A stretch of 64,000 nt of DNA from UBA10348 sp002469915. Its GTDB lineage: Bacteria; Bacteroidota; Rhodothermia; Rhodothermales; UBA10348. Below the pieces are notes generated by a model that saw only the letters and a program-made list of their open reading frames with translations, was not told the origin of the DNA and searched no databases. A program made the position numbers and the translations under genes. This document shows positions 45,569 to 54,911 of the stretch, piece by piece; within the stretch, counting starts at the first letter, position 1; each line of letters opens with the position of its first letter. The stretch lies in assembly GCA_029249345.1 (NCBI GenBank), contig JAQWHM010000016.1:1-64000 (forward strand), written 5' to 3'.

Positions 45569-46882
45569 ATGTCTGTAACCACTGATATGCTAGCCTACAA
45601 AGTAAAAGACATCTCGCTCGCGGCTTATGGGCGAAAAGAAATTGAGCTGGCTGAGGCAGAGATGCCAGGGCTGATGTCACTTCGTGAACGCTACAAAGGA
45701 CAGCAGCCGTTTAAAGGGGCTCGAATTGCAGGATGTCTTCACATGACCATCCAGACTGCTGTACTCATTGAGACATTGGTTGATTTGGGAGCCGAAGTTT
45801 CCTGGTCTTCGTGCAATATTTTCTCAACGCAGGATCATGCTGCTGCAGCGATCGCAGACGCGGGTATTCCAGTGTTTGCTTGGAAAGGCATGAATGAAGA
45901 AGAGTTTGACTGGTGTATTGCCCAAACGTTATTCGCATTCAAAGATGGCGCGCCTTTAAACATGATTTTGGACGATGGCGGTGATTTGACCAATATGGTG
46001 CTCGATCATCATTCCGAACTAGCTGCAGGCATTAACGGGATCAGTGAAGAAACAACTACTGGCGTACACCGCCTCTACGAGCGAGTAGAAAAAGGTACCC
46101 TGCCCCTTCCTGCCATTAACATCAATGACTCTGTTACCAAATCGAAATTTGACAATAAGTATGGCTGTAAGGAGTCGTTAGTAGACGCTATTCGTCGCGC
46201 TACCGATATCATGATGGCTGGTAAAGTTGCGGTGGTAGCTGGTTATGGAGATGTAGGAAAAGGTTCAGCCGCCTCACTTCGCGGTGCAGGCTGCCGTGTT
46301 ATCGTCACGGAAATTGATCCTATATGTGCTCTTCAGGCAGCGATGGACGGGTTTGAGGTTCGCCGCATGGTTGATGCCGTCCCAAGAGCTAACATGATTA
46401 TAACGGCTACTGGTAATAAGGATATCATTTCTAGTGAGCACTTCAAGTTGATGCAAGACAAAACGATTGTCTGCAACATCGGCCACTTCGACAATGAAAT
46501 TGATGTGGCATGGTTAAACGAGAATTACGGAGCTACTCGGGACGAGATCAAGCCTCAAGTAGAGAAGTATACCTTGGATGGCAAGGACATCATCTTGTTG
46601 GCAGAAGGTCGTTTAGTCAATCTTGGGTGCGCGACAGGACATCCTTCCTTTGTGATGTCGAACTCATTCACCAATCAAGTATTGGCTCAGTTAGAGCTTT
46701 GGTTACGTGCAGATGAGTACGAAAACAAAGTCTACATGCTTCCAAAACACTTGGATGAGGAAGTAGCGCGCTTACACTTGGCTAAGATTGGCGTTGATCT
46801 TGAAGTTCTTCGTCCTGATCAAGCTGAATATATCGGTGTGAAGCCTGAAGGCCCATACAAGCCAGACTACTACCGATATTAG
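45569..46882 (+). CDS. ahcY: Adenosylhomocysteinase
   Basis: It splits S-adenosylhomocysteine into homocysteine and adenosine with a bound NAD. The 437 residues include the NAD-binding motif VVAGYGDVGKGSAASLRGAG, DDGGDLTNMVLD and the conserved C-terminus PDYYRY (usually Lys-Pro-x-x-Tyr-Arg-Tyr). It recycles the product of SAM-dependent methylation and complements metK. A strong terminator follows. The start has AAAGGA upstream. Confidence 0.97.
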   Translation: MSVTTDMLAYKVKDISLAAYGRKEIELAEAEMPGLMSLRERYKGQQPFKGARIAGCLHMTIQTAVLIETLVDLGAEVSWSSCNIFSTQDHAAAAIADAGIPVFAWKGMNEEEFDWCIAQTLFAFKDGAPLNMILDDGGDLTNMVLDHHSELAAGINGISEETTTGVHRLYERVEKGTLPLPAININDSVTKSKFDNKYGCKESLVDAIRRATDIMMAGKVAVVAGYGDVGKGSAASLRGAGCRVIVTEIDPICALQAAMDGFEVRRMVDAVPRANMIITATGNKDIISSEHFKLMQDKTIVCNIGHFDNEIDVAWLNENYGATRDEIKPQVEKYTLDGKDIILLAEGRLVNLGCATGHPSFVMSNSFTNQVLAQLELWLRADEYENKVYMLPKHLDEEVARLHLAKIGVDLEVLRPDQAEYIGVKPEGPYKPDYYRY

Positions 46883-46905
46883 TATCAGGTTGGCTATTGA
46901 ATAGC

Positions 46906-46943
46906 AAAAGGCCGGTGAATCTATAGATTCACCGGCCTTTTTA
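46906..46943 (+). terminator. Intrinsic terminator of ahcY
   Basis: AAAAGGCCGGTGAATC (46906-46921) pairs perfectly with 46926-46941 around loop TATA, ending in TTTTT. It lies 23 bases after the ahcY stop. The A-run on the left also makes it usable on the other strand. Confidence 0.9.
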
Positions 46944-47115
46944 GTATGTATAAGTGGAAGCGCGCAAGAAGGTCAGCATACTTTGCTTCCTCGGGTCAAA
47001 ACATCTTTTTTGACACTTACTGAGTCGCAAGACTCGGCATTTGGAAGCAGTTCGGGTTTAGGTAGCCGAATGCTCGCCTAGTACGTGCTCTTGCCCCGCT
47101 GCAGCAAGCACCTTC

Positions 47116-47463
47116 TTACTCTTCTTCGTAGGTAAGAATGTCTTGCTCAGATTTTTCTTTGGATGCCCACTCTTCGGCTTCAGGGAGAGGGTCTTTCTTC
47201 TCGGTGATGTTGTGACCGAGTTCCTGCCACTGGTTGGCTAGATATGAATTCCACTCTGCGTAATGCTCAAGTTCGGTGGGCAGTTCGTCATCCGCATAGA
47301 TGGCTTCCACCGGGCAAACAGGAACGCATGCATTACAATCGATGCATTCGTCAGGGTGGATGACCAGAAAGTTCGGTCCTTCATAAAAACAGTCTACGGG
47401 GCAGACTTCGACGCAGTCGGTGTGCTTGCAGTTGATACAGGCTTCTGTTACGACGTATGGCAT
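47116..47463 (-). CDS. fdxA: Seven-iron (3Fe-4S/4Fe-4S) ferredoxin, FdxA type
   Basis: A 115-residue ferredoxin starting MPYVVTEACINCKHTDC. It has two cluster-binding segments, CINCKHTDCVEVCPVDC and CIDCNACVPVCP, in the pattern of 7Fe ferredoxins (Azotobacter FdI/FdxA), then an acidic C-terminal tail. It is a cytoplasmic electron carrier. A longer frame to 47541 exists, but its extra 26 residues are unlike any ferredoxin, so I use ATG at 47463. Confidence 0.93.
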   Translation of the reverse strand: MPYVVTEACINCKHTDCVEVCPVDCFYEGPNFLVIHPDECIDCNACVPVCPVEAIYADDELPTELEHYAEWNSYLANQWQELGHNITEKKDPLPEAEEWASKEKSEQDILTYEEE

Positions 47464-47687
47464 AGGTATCCGATATCTTTGGTGGCGAAGCATCATCAAA
47501 AACCTAACGGTTTTCGGGATACAACGCCCTTCGTTGTACATTCCTGAAAAGGTCTCCGATGTGATCGGAAAATCTTACATTCTGGCTTTCAATTTGGACT
47601 TTGAAAAAGACGTCCTGGACGTTCAATTCACGATCCGTCTGAAAGATAGCACGTGGACAAAACGTTCGCCACTTAAACTTTACGCAC

Positions 47688-48026
47688 ATGAATGCAATTA
47701 CACCTATTCCTGGTGTTGGCTCTTTTCTAAGAGCCTTCTCAGCGCCGTCGGGCCGGATGCGGTACTGGATGGAAGCTGGCATGTGGAGTGTGGGCCTAGC
47801 AGCGATGTGTATAGCTGACCCAACAGCTGAATCCTGGATCGAATTATGCCTGTTCAAAGCAATAGGTCTGGGTGAATGCCCGGGTTGTGGATTAGGTCAT
47901 GCCCTTGGGTTTTTGGTAAGAGGAGAATGGTATCTTGCGATGGATAGCCATTTATTATCTCCTTTCGTTGCCATTGTATTGTCGCATCGCATTTCTTCCC
48001 TTACCATCAAGGGCTTTTCGAATTGA
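47688..48026 (+). CDS. DUF2752 membrane protein
   Basis: A 112-residue protein with two or three hydrophobic helices and the DUF2752 hallmark CPGCGLGHALGFLVRGEWYLAMDSHLLSP. Function is unknown. DUF2752 genes often adjoin TM2-domain genes, as here, where the TM2 gene begins 40 bases downstream. The 224 bases before it, back to the ferredoxin start, show no other gene. Confidence 0.85.
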   Translation: MNAITPIPGVGSFLRAFSAPSGRMRYWMEAGMWSVGLAAMCIADPTAESWIELCLFKAIGLGECPGCGLGHALGFLVRGEWYLAMDSHLLSPFVAIVLSHRISSLTIKGFSN

Positions 48027-48066
48027 TCGTTACAGATTGAAAACACCTAGCTAAAGAGTACGCTCT

Positions 48067-48453
48067 ATGTCTAAAGTCATCAAATACATGCCGGAGCTGG
48101 AAGGAGAAGAACAGCTTATCGTCGCTCAGATTATTACAGATATGACGGAGGAGCAGGCCGCTCAGTTTGCTCCCGTATATCGGGAACGTCGAAAAGACGA
48201 AATCTTGATACTTGTACTGACATTGACAGCGTTTATAGGATTTGCCGGAATGAATCGGTTTATGATGAAGCAGATCGGAATGGGGCTGCTTTACTTTTTT
48301 ACCGCCGGTTTTTGTCTCATTGGTACCATTGTAGATATACTCAACTACAAATCTCTGACGAGCGCATACAATCAAAAACGAGCTCTAGAAGTAGCCAACT
48401 TGATTTACGGGGCCTTCCCTCAAAAAATAGAAGAATCAACAGATGATGAATAG
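48067..48453 (+). CDS. TM2-domain membrane protein
   Basis: A 128-residue protein. A helical soluble head (1-45) precedes two membrane helices with the TM2 pattern (FIGFAGMNRFMMKQIGMGLLYFFTAGFCLIGTIVDILN) where the usual G-x-HRFY loop is replaced by G-M-NRFM. Function is unknown. It pairs with the DUF2752 gene and overlaps the next start by 11 bases, so the three are cotranscribed. Confidence 0.87.
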   Translation: MSKVIKYMPELEGEEQLIVAQIITDMTEEQAAQFAPVYRERRKDEILILVLTLTAFIGFAGMNRFMMKQIGMGLLYFFTAGFCLIGTIVDILNYKSLTSAYNQKRALEVANLIYGAFPQKIEESTDDE

Positions 48454-49573
48454 TAAAATCTGGCGTTCAGCCACTATTGGTACCTTTTGCTTAATGCTCT
48501 TTGCTTGCTCTGAATCGGGCGGACAGTCTGCTGAAATTGATTTGTCTCTAATCAATCTTCCAGAAGGCTTCGAGATATCCATTTACGCTGATTCCGTACC
48601 CAATGCGCGTTCCATGACGATGACGGCTGGAGGGACTTTATTCGTGGGAAACCGCCAAGGCGACAAGGTCTATGCGCTGCGGGATGAGGATGGCGATATG
48701 ATAGCGGAGACTCAGTATGTCATAGACAGCGACCTAACCATGCCAAATGGCGTCGCGTTCAAGGATGGTTCTTTGTACGTCGCGGAAGTAAGTCGCATTC
48801 TGCGCTACGACAATATCGAGAACAACCTTGATACCCCGCCGGAGCCGGTCGTGGTGTTTGACGGGTATCCATCCGATCGACATCACGGATGGAAATACAT
48901 CGCTTTCGGCCCGGATGGAAAGCTCTATGTCCCCGTCGGTGCACCGTGCAATGTTTGTGATCGGGACGAACCCTACGCGTCCATTACCAGAATGAACCCT
49001 GATGGAAGCGATATGGAAGTTTACGCCATGGGTGTTCGCAATTCCGTTGGGTTCACTTGGCACCCCGAAACAGGTGAAATGTGGTTTACGGATAATGGGC
49101 GAGACAATCTGGGCGACGACATTCCGCCCTGCGAGCTAAATCATGCTCCGGAAAAGGGGATGCATTTCGGGTTTCCGTACATCCATGGCGGAGATATTCC
49201 AGATCCTGAATTTGGAGATGGGCATTCTGCGTCGAATTATACGGTTCCAGCCCAAAACTTAGGGCCGCACGTGGCTCCTTTAGGTCTTGAGTTTTATCAC
49301 GGAGAAAATTTCCCTGACATGTACCGAAATCAAATTTTGATTGCCGAACACGGGTCGTGGAATCGCGCGGAGAAAATTGGCTATCGGATATCTATGGTCA
49401 CGTTGGATGAGACCGGTAACAGTACAGGATACTCTACATTCATCGACGGGTGGCTCCAGGGACAAGAAGCATGGGGACGGCCAGTAGATCTTGAACACCT
49501 CTCAGACGGATCTATCCTGATCTCGGATGACCGGGCAGATGTCATATACCGTGTTGTGTATTCAGGAGACTGA
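48443..49573 (+). CDS. Sorbosone/glucose dehydrogenase-like lipoprotein
   Basis: A 376-residue lipoprotein (lipobox LFAC near residue 22). It is a beta-propeller with GVRNSVGFTWHPETGEMWFTDNGRDNLGDDIPPCELN, typical of L-sorbosone dehydrogenase/PQQ sugar-oxidising proteins, and HHGWKYIAFGPDGKLYV. It would oxidise sugars or aldehydes in the periplasm if PQQ is available; no PQQ synthesis gene is in the window. It overlaps the TM2 gene. ATG 48446 is an alternative start. It converges with the protease gene (8 bases between). Confidence 0.88.
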   Translation: MMNSKIWRSATIGTFCLMLFACSESGGQSAEIDLSLINLPEGFEISIYADSVPNARSMTMTAGGTLFVGNRQGDKVYALRDEDGDMIAETQYVIDSDLTMPNGVAFKDGSLYVAEVSRILRYDNIENNLDTPPEPVVVFDGYPSDRHHGWKYIAFGPDGKLYVPVGAPCNVCDRDEPYASITRMNPDGSDMEVYAMGVRNSVGFTWHPETGEMWFTDNGRDNLGDDIPPCELNHAPEKGMHFGFPYIHGGDIPDPEFGDGHSASNYTVPAQNLGPHVAPLGLEFYHGENFPDMYRNQILIAEHGSWNRAEKIGYRISMVTLDETGNSTGYSTFIDGWLQGQEAWGRPVDLEHLSDGSILISDDRADVIYRVVYSGD

Positions 49574-49581
49574 TCCAGCGC

Positions 49582-51456
49582 TTATTTTAGTAGCGTCAAG
49601 GGAAGCGACTGAACTCCGGAATCGGTCGTAAGACGAATGAGATAGGTACCAGACGTCCAGGAGGCGGCATCCAATCTAAATTGATGTCTTCCTGCCGCTA
49701 GGACACCATCATTCAACGTTGTCATTCGTTTTCCTAGAAGGTTATACACCTCCAATCGAGCATGAGTGGTTCGGTCTAGTTCTAGCGGGATCGTGGTGGA
49801 AGGATTAAATGGATTGGGGTAATTCCTTTCCAGTGTCCAGCTCGTCGGTATTCCACCACCATCCTCCACGTCGGTAACTTCCGAAAGAGGTGTCCAGAAC
49901 GCTTCTAGCTTGGTTTTATCGCCAACGGCTAGGTCCGGTTTACCATGCGTAAGAATAAATAAAACCCACTGGAATCTTCCTTCAAAGCGCTGAAGATCTT
50001 CCGGTGAAGCTACAAGTTCATGGATCTCCAGCTCGTCCGAATCGGCCCGGCGCAAAACGATTCTAGCTGCATTACGAGCTAGGACCTGCTCACGAAACTC
50101 ATCCCCGAAAATGGCAGAGGTAGGTACGTCGTACGTGAATTCGAAATTAGCTACGTTGTTGAATCTAAAAAGATTGGCAGCTCCAGCATTTACACGCAAG
50201 TCCAAGGAATGTGAAAACCCACCTTCTCCTTCGTCGCTTGATAGCTCACCATTAATAGGTGCACTTGAAATCGGAATATTATGGGAGGAGCGCTCTGGCT
50301 GTGAGTACCCAAACTCGGGGGCGATGGAGGTGTCGTTAAGGTAATTGGCGGTATGGTAATCCCGAATAAGGTCCGATAGATTTTCACCGTGCATAGTCAG
50401 GACCGAATCGATCCCGGCCCCTCCTTTTTTCTTGAGGCCTTGCATCATCTGACCAATGGCCATGGTGCCCACTCTCTCAGCCAAAAAGGTGAAGAACAGC
50501 CCACCTCGCTCGTAGTCCATTGCACCAGGTCCGCCACCGTCTCTCCAAGTGAATAGCGGTTGAGTAGTCTCGGTAATACTATTAGTAAAGTTGACTCCTC
50601 TCCAATAGTAGCCATTCATGACCATGGCATACTCTGCATATCCTTCCGTAACGAATGTGGTGTCCCAGCCATAGGAAAGATGAATCAAATGCGCGTATTC
50701 ATGAGCTGCAATAACGGCAAGCGTAGCTAAGTTGCTAGTACCTTGGTCTGAGTCCAAATAGAGAATATCTCGACCGTTGCCCATTTGGTCGGCCGGAGGG
50801 TTGAGCACAGCGTCCGCAGAGGAGACGTATCCTAGTGTAGATCCGCTACCTCGCCCAATATCATACATCAATACATCAACTATGCCGTCTCCATCAATGT
50901 TCGGGGGCAGACCGAATACGTCGTTATTATTGGCAAAAAGACCCTGCGAAGGGTTGATAGAGCGAGAAGGAGTGGAATCGTGAATTACACTCTTTAGGCT
51001 GCTGATATCAGAAGTTGATACATTTCCATTTGTGATTTCAGCCACTTCTACCCACAGATTATATAGGCTCGTCGTATCTACCAAACGGAAGTTGAGCAAC
51101 ATAAACGCACTGTTAGTGGATCCTTCTCTAACTTTAAATTCCTGTTCTGCCCCAATGTCGGGTGTATAACCTCCTTTTCGGGCTGACGGGTAGAGACCAG
51201 CCCGCTTAGCTGCTAAATAGGATTCCACCGAGGCTCGAGCTGATGGTGATGTCATATCTGTTCCGCAGAAATGCTCTGCAGAGCCGTGTCCAGGATGGGA
51301 CAGATCCAAGTCGAGTTGTGGCGTAAGGTGAACAGATCGTCCAGAAACAGGGTCAGGGTCGGATTCCGCAGCAAAAGCAGGTTTGGGGCCTGAAAGCACT
51401 AATAAAAGGGCCGCAATGAGGGCGAACGATGCAGTATTATGTAGTGTGGCACGCAA
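49582..51456 (-). CDS. Secreted HExxH metalloprotease with sorting tail (copy 1)
   Basis: A 624-residue exported protein. After a signal peptide (to about AFAAE) come a propeptide-like region, a calcium-type loop (FGLPPNIDGDGIVDVLMYDI), the zinc site AAHEYAHLIHL with a downstream Glu in TEGYAEYA, a beta-rich part, and the sorting domain RNYPNPFNPSTTIPLEL. The layout resembles immune-inhibitor-A/M6-like peptidases. It is a paralogue of the gene at 51873-54281, sharing propeptide, calcium-loop and active-site layouts; a small lipoprotein gene lies between on the other strand. Confidence 0.87.
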   Translation of the reverse strand: MRATLHNTASFALIAALLLVLSGPKPAFAAESDPDPVSGRSVHLTPQLDLDLSHPGHGSAEHFCGTDMTSPSARASVESYLAAKRAGLYPSARKGGYTPDIGAEQEFKVREGSTNSAFMLLNFRLVDTTSLYNLWVEVAEITNGNVSTSDISSLKSVIHDSTPSRSINPSQGLFANNNDVFGLPPNIDGDGIVDVLMYDIGRGSGSTLGYVSSADAVLNPPADQMGNGRDILYLDSDQGTSNLATLAVIAAHEYAHLIHLSYGWDTTFVTEGYAEYAMVMNGYYWRGVNFTNSITETTQPLFTWRDGGGPGAMDYERGGLFFTFLAERVGTMAIGQMMQGLKKKGGAGIDSVLTMHGENLSDLIRDYHTANYLNDTSIAPEFGYSQPERSSHNIPISSAPINGELSSDEGEGGFSHSLDLRVNAGAANLFRFNNVANFEFTYDVPTSAIFGDEFREQVLARNAARIVLRRADSDELEIHELVASPEDLQRFEGRFQWVLFILTHGKPDLAVGDKTKLEAFWTPLSEVTDVEDGGGIPTSWTLERNYPNPFNPSTTIPLELDRTTHARLEVYNLLGKRMTTLNDGVLAAGRHQFRLDAASWTSGTYLIRLTTDSGVQSLPLTLLK

Positions 51457-51505
51457 TTGGCAGCTATCCTGTTAAAATGAGTTCAATAAGAAAGTTGAAT
51501 CTAGA

Positions 51506-51871
51506 ATGACGGTACATACTATGAGTTTCTACAAGACGCAGATTTGCACCTTTTTGACTCCGCCGTTCACGCGAGTGGCATACCTATTTCTATTGGGCGC
51601 AGTCCTTACAGGTTGTGCCCAGTTGCCCATTGACTCCCCAAACGAGATCACGGTTGAAGGGTACGTTAGCATGATGGGCAACGAGCCGTTCGCACAGCTG
51701 GTGCTAAAGACGAGTGACAATAATTCGTATGTCCTCAAAATGGAACCCGAAATGCGTAGTACACTCAGTACTCCAGCCAATCTGAAGGTCAGCGGGAGAG
51801 TATATCTCGGATCTTGGAACGGAAAACCAATCGCTCATCTTCAAGTGAAAGAATTTTCCTCCTTGAACTGA
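51506..51871 (+). CDS. Small lipoprotein with OB-like beta domain
   Basis: A 121-residue lipoprotein (lipobox LTGC at about 33-36) and a short beta-rich domain (VEGYVSMMGNEPFAQLVLKT...LKVSGRVYLGSWNGKPIAHLQVKEF) that looks like an OB fold. ATG 51521 is an alternative start. It lies opposite to and between two paralogous proteases, with gaps of 49 bases and 1 base. It could be a protease partner or inhibitor; nothing in the sequence proves it. Confidence 0.75.
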   Translation: MTVHTMSFYKTQICTFLTPPFTRVAYLFLLGAVLTGCAQLPIDSPNEITVEGYVSMMGNEPFAQLVLKTSDNNSYVLKMEPEMRSTLSTPANLKVSGRVYLGSWNGKPIAHLQVKEFSSLN

Positions 51872-51872
51872 C

Positions 51873-54281
51873 CTATTTAATTAAAGTCATGGTGCGCGTC
51901 ATACGGTGGTCACCAGCACGAAGGGTATAGACATATAGTCCCGATCCAAGCACTGTAGCGTCGAACATGGCTTCATGCGAACCGGCTTGCAATACGCCTT
52001 GAATCAAGGTGGCTACCTTTCTGCCCAACAGGTCAAAGACTTCCAATTCGACGTCTGATGAATTCGGGAGCTCAAATTGAATGGTCGTGGAAGGGTTGAA
52101 TGGGTTCGGGTAGTTTTGGTCGAGTACAATGGTTTCTGGCAGGTCAATTCCACCATCGACATCCGTAGAGCCTGCATTTAAATCAACTCGCACCCGGATA
52201 GGAAGGACCAGGCCGTTAAAAGCGGGGTTTCCGCCTGAAGTGACGCTGTCAAAATGGGCCCAACGTTGCGTTTGGCTGCCAAAACTGTTGAACATGTAGC
52301 TTGGAGACGTAGTCAAGGCAGTGTGCGAAAGGGCGAAGTAGATATAGTTATTGTCGATCCCTGCATTTTCGAATCCAACGAACAAGGGTCCCGTCGCTTG
52401 GCTGAGTTCATTTTGCCAAGGAGCCATATCGATCGTCATAAAGGCCAAATTCGGTGCATCTATACCTGCATTGTATTCAAACACCTCCGACATCACGACA
52501 TCTCCAGGTACACCGTCAATTTCATTCCAAACCGATAACCGGAAATCTCTCGTGGTTGAATTGGTGGATTGGAAGGCATCCATGAAAAGCAGGGATAAAG
52601 AAATTTCACTGATTGCAGAGCCAGGAGGCGTTTCGAAGCGATTGGCAAACTTGTCATCGATGGCCAAAATGTTCTCACCGGAAACCGGAATTCCGATTAT
52701 GGTAATGGAACCGGTTCCTGTGTGTTGGACAACGCCGTCATCATACGTGATATCCTCAAATTGTTTTGGCGCCGTAAACGTCTCCCAACTCGCTGTAAAA
52801 TTGTACCCTACAGTAGCCGTCGTACTTAGATCAACGTGGGGGATGACTAGGTAGACATTCGAGAAATTACCTGTTCTAACAACGCCTTCGCCCCCAGGGT
52901 CAACCTCCGCAAAGGATCGACCTGAGTCGACATCATCGAAAATGAGAATGGGTTTAAGGTCGTCACGTTGGGAGGTACTTCCTGCGTCTAGATCCAAAGA
53001 AAATGATCCTACATTTTCCCATACGAAATAGCGAACAGAACCGGAGTTCATAACTCCACTATCGGTCGAACCAACGGCGGACTCCCCATTTGTAGTAGGT
53101 ATACTTTTAGCTCTTAGCGACTGTCTTGAAGGCGTCGTATACCCAAAGTTCGCGACACTACTGCCGTCATTTATTAGGTTGGCAACGTGAAACCCTTGAA
53201 CGTAGTCCTCTAACAGTGAAAGAGGAAAACCATTCTTTGTTAGGAGGCTGGCGTAGGTACCGTATCCATTTCCTGACGTTCTCGAAATTTCTCCTGCCAG
53301 ATCAGTCCCAAGTCGGTCTGCAAGGTAGTTAGACCAGAGTCCTGCTCTTTGGTAGTCCTGAGATGCTGGTCCGCCGTAAGGTGGTCCATTATCCCATGAT
53401 AGGAGGGATGCAGCACGGTCTATGGCCGAATTTATGTAGGACACCGTTCGTGGAGAATATCCATTAACCACCTCGGCCCATTCTGCCTGTCCTTCGCTAA
53501 CGAATGTGGCCTCATAGCCCTTGTTTGCCTGCATGATCAGATGCTCGTACTCATGCGCTAGGGTGCGGTGGAGGTTGGCCTGAGAAACCGGGCTTCCATC
53601 TTGGCGATACATTCCGGGCATCGTATCCAAGTGGATGATATCAGCTTGATTCGAGTTCGACGAGAGATCTGCTGGAGAAAAGAACCCTGCAACGGCCCCG
53701 AAATTGTTATTTGCCGGATCGTAAAAGTCTTTGATATCGTGTAGCAGTATGTCCATTTTTCCACTTCCATCAACGTCAGAGGGAGGACCGAATACAGCCT
53801 CGTCATTTTCAACGATGCCTTTGTTCGGATTGACAGAACCTGAAGGTGTCTGTACTCCCGCAGCGGTGACCATTGCGGCAATGTCGGCGTCCGTTACATT
53901 TCCTCCATTAGATGCCAACTGGCTTGATTCCACCCAAACATTGAAAAAGGAGTGTTCGGCCATCAGGGTAAACTCAACCGTCTCGGTTTGGGATTCTTTT
54001 ATGTTGAGGACCGCAAAATTGCGAGTTTCACCAATTACGAACTGGCTTCCCTTACCCGTGGGAATCAGACCCATTTCTTTCCGCATATGGTATTCCGCAC
54101 TTGCTGCGCGTCCTTCTGGAGACGCGGACAAGGTCGGAGTCATGTGAATCCATTGAATGTCTTTTTCCTGATTCAAGCGGGATAGTTCTAACGCCTGTTT
54201 GGAGGACTCCAGTTCGAGGTCCTGGGCTTGAACAGTTCCGAACATCAGGGACAGGCTTAATAGGGCAAATAGCAGACGCAT
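51873..54281 (-). CDS. Secreted HExxH metalloprotease with sorting tail (copy 2)
   Basis: An 802-residue exported protein. After the signal peptide (to about VQAQ) come a propeptide-like region, a calcium-type loop (FGPPSDVDGSGKMDILLHDI), zinc site LAHEYEHLIMQ with downstream Glu in SEGQAEWAEVVNGY, additional beta domains (about 470-715) not found in copy 1, and the sorting domain QNYPNPFNPSTTIQFEL. It probably acts on extracellular or surface protein. It ends one base from the lipoprotein gene, which is convergent. Confidence 0.87.
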   Translation of the reverse strand: MRLLFALLSLSLMFGTVQAQDLELESSKQALELSRLNQEKDIQWIHMTPTLSASPEGRAASAEYHMRKEMGLIPTGKGSQFVIGETRNFAVLNIKESQTETVEFTLMAEHSFFNVWVESSQLASNGGNVTDADIAAMVTAAGVQTPSGSVNPNKGIVENDEAVFGPPSDVDGSGKMDILLHDIKDFYDPANNNFGAVAGFFSPADLSSNSNQADIIHLDTMPGMYRQDGSPVSQANLHRTLAHEYEHLIMQANKGYEATFVSEGQAEWAEVVNGYSPRTVSYINSAIDRAASLLSWDNGPPYGGPASQDYQRAGLWSNYLADRLGTDLAGEISRTSGNGYGTYASLLTKNGFPLSLLEDYVQGFHVANLINDGSSVANFGYTTPSRQSLRAKSIPTTNGESAVGSTDSGVMNSGSVRYFVWENVGSFSLDLDAGSTSQRDDLKPILIFDDVDSGRSFAEVDPGGEGVVRTGNFSNVYLVIPHVDLSTTATVGYNFTASWETFTAPKQFEDITYDDGVVQHTGTGSITIIGIPVSGENILAIDDKFANRFETPPGSAISEISLSLLFMDAFQSTNSTTRDFRLSVWNEIDGVPGDVVMSEVFEYNAGIDAPNLAFMTIDMAPWQNELSQATGPLFVGFENAGIDNNYIYFALSHTALTTSPSYMFNSFGSQTQRWAHFDSVTSGGNPAFNGLVLPIRVRVDLNAGSTDVDGGIDLPETIVLDQNYPNPFNPSTTIQFELPNSSDVELEVFDLLGRKVATLIQGVLQAGSHEAMFDATVLGSGLYVYTLRAGDHRMTRTMTLIK

Positions 54282-54536
54282 GGCTTTTATTCTGGGAAAA
54301 CCGAAATGGTACCTTGAGAGACACGAATAGTGGCTTTCAATTCAGGAGTTTTCAGGGTGAACGGACGTATTACTGCCTTCAACGGGTACAAAGATCGATC
54401 CATTCTCAAAATGATCCAGAATGGAATAGTTCAATCGATCAAAGAATCCTTTTGGAAGTTGTCTGGTTTGGAGCGTTCTAAACCCTCAACCAACCACATT
54501 GGTTGCCTCGGAAACCGGAAAAAATGGTCTTGTCAA

Positions 54537-54911
54537 ATGAAATGGAATGATCTGACTCCAGAGGAAGAACGTATCATCATAGGAAAAGGCACAGAAATGC
54601 CTTATTCCGGGGAATATGATGACTTTTCTCGGGAAGGTACCTACGTTTGTCGGCGCTGTGAAACACCACTTTATAGATCAGGAGATAAGTTCTCATCCGG
54701 GTGTGGGTGGCCTAGTTTTGATGACGAAATAGCGGGAGCTGTGCGATCCGAAACCGATGCGGATGGTAGAAGGACTGAGATACTGTGTGGCACGTGCGGT
54801 GGTCATTTGGGTCACGTTTTCAAAGGAGAACGGTTTACACCAAAGAATACACGTCATTGCGTCAATTCCCTTTCAATGCGATTTATCCCTATTGAGAACG
54901 AAAATGAATAA
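54537..54911 (+). CDS. msrB: Peptide-methionine (R)-S-oxide reductase
   Basis: A 124-residue MsrB that reduces the R form of methionine sulfoxide. Zinc cysteines are C38/C41 (CRRC) and C84/C87 (CGTC), the catalytic cysteine is C108 in RHCVNSLSMRF and C56 in SGCGWPSF may be resolving. No signal peptide is seen. ATG 54537 is the family start; the frame open back to 54330 encodes unrelated residues. It overlaps msrA by 8 bases. Confidence 0.95.
   Translation: MKWNDLTPEEERIIIGKGTEMPYSGEYDDFSREGTYVCRRCETPLYRSGDKFSSGCGWPSFDDEIAGAVRSETDADGRRTEILCGTCGGHLGHVFKGERFTPKNTRHCVNSLSMRFIPIENENE

Noticed and set aside
46990..47080. Small hairpins (GTCAAAA/TTTTGAC and GAGTC/GACTC) downstream of the ferredoxin gene
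   Set aside because: Stems are short and T-runs are misplaced; they may end the ferredoxin transcript, but evidence is too weak to call.
47464..47541. N-terminal extension of the ferredoxin
   Set aside because: Ferredoxins of this type begin with M-x-Y-V-V-x-E-x-C; the extra 26 residues look random.
54330..54536. Long N-terminal extension of MsrB in the open frame
   Set aside because: The 69 extra residues have no similarity to MsrB or to a signal peptide, and ATG 54537 gives the exact family start.
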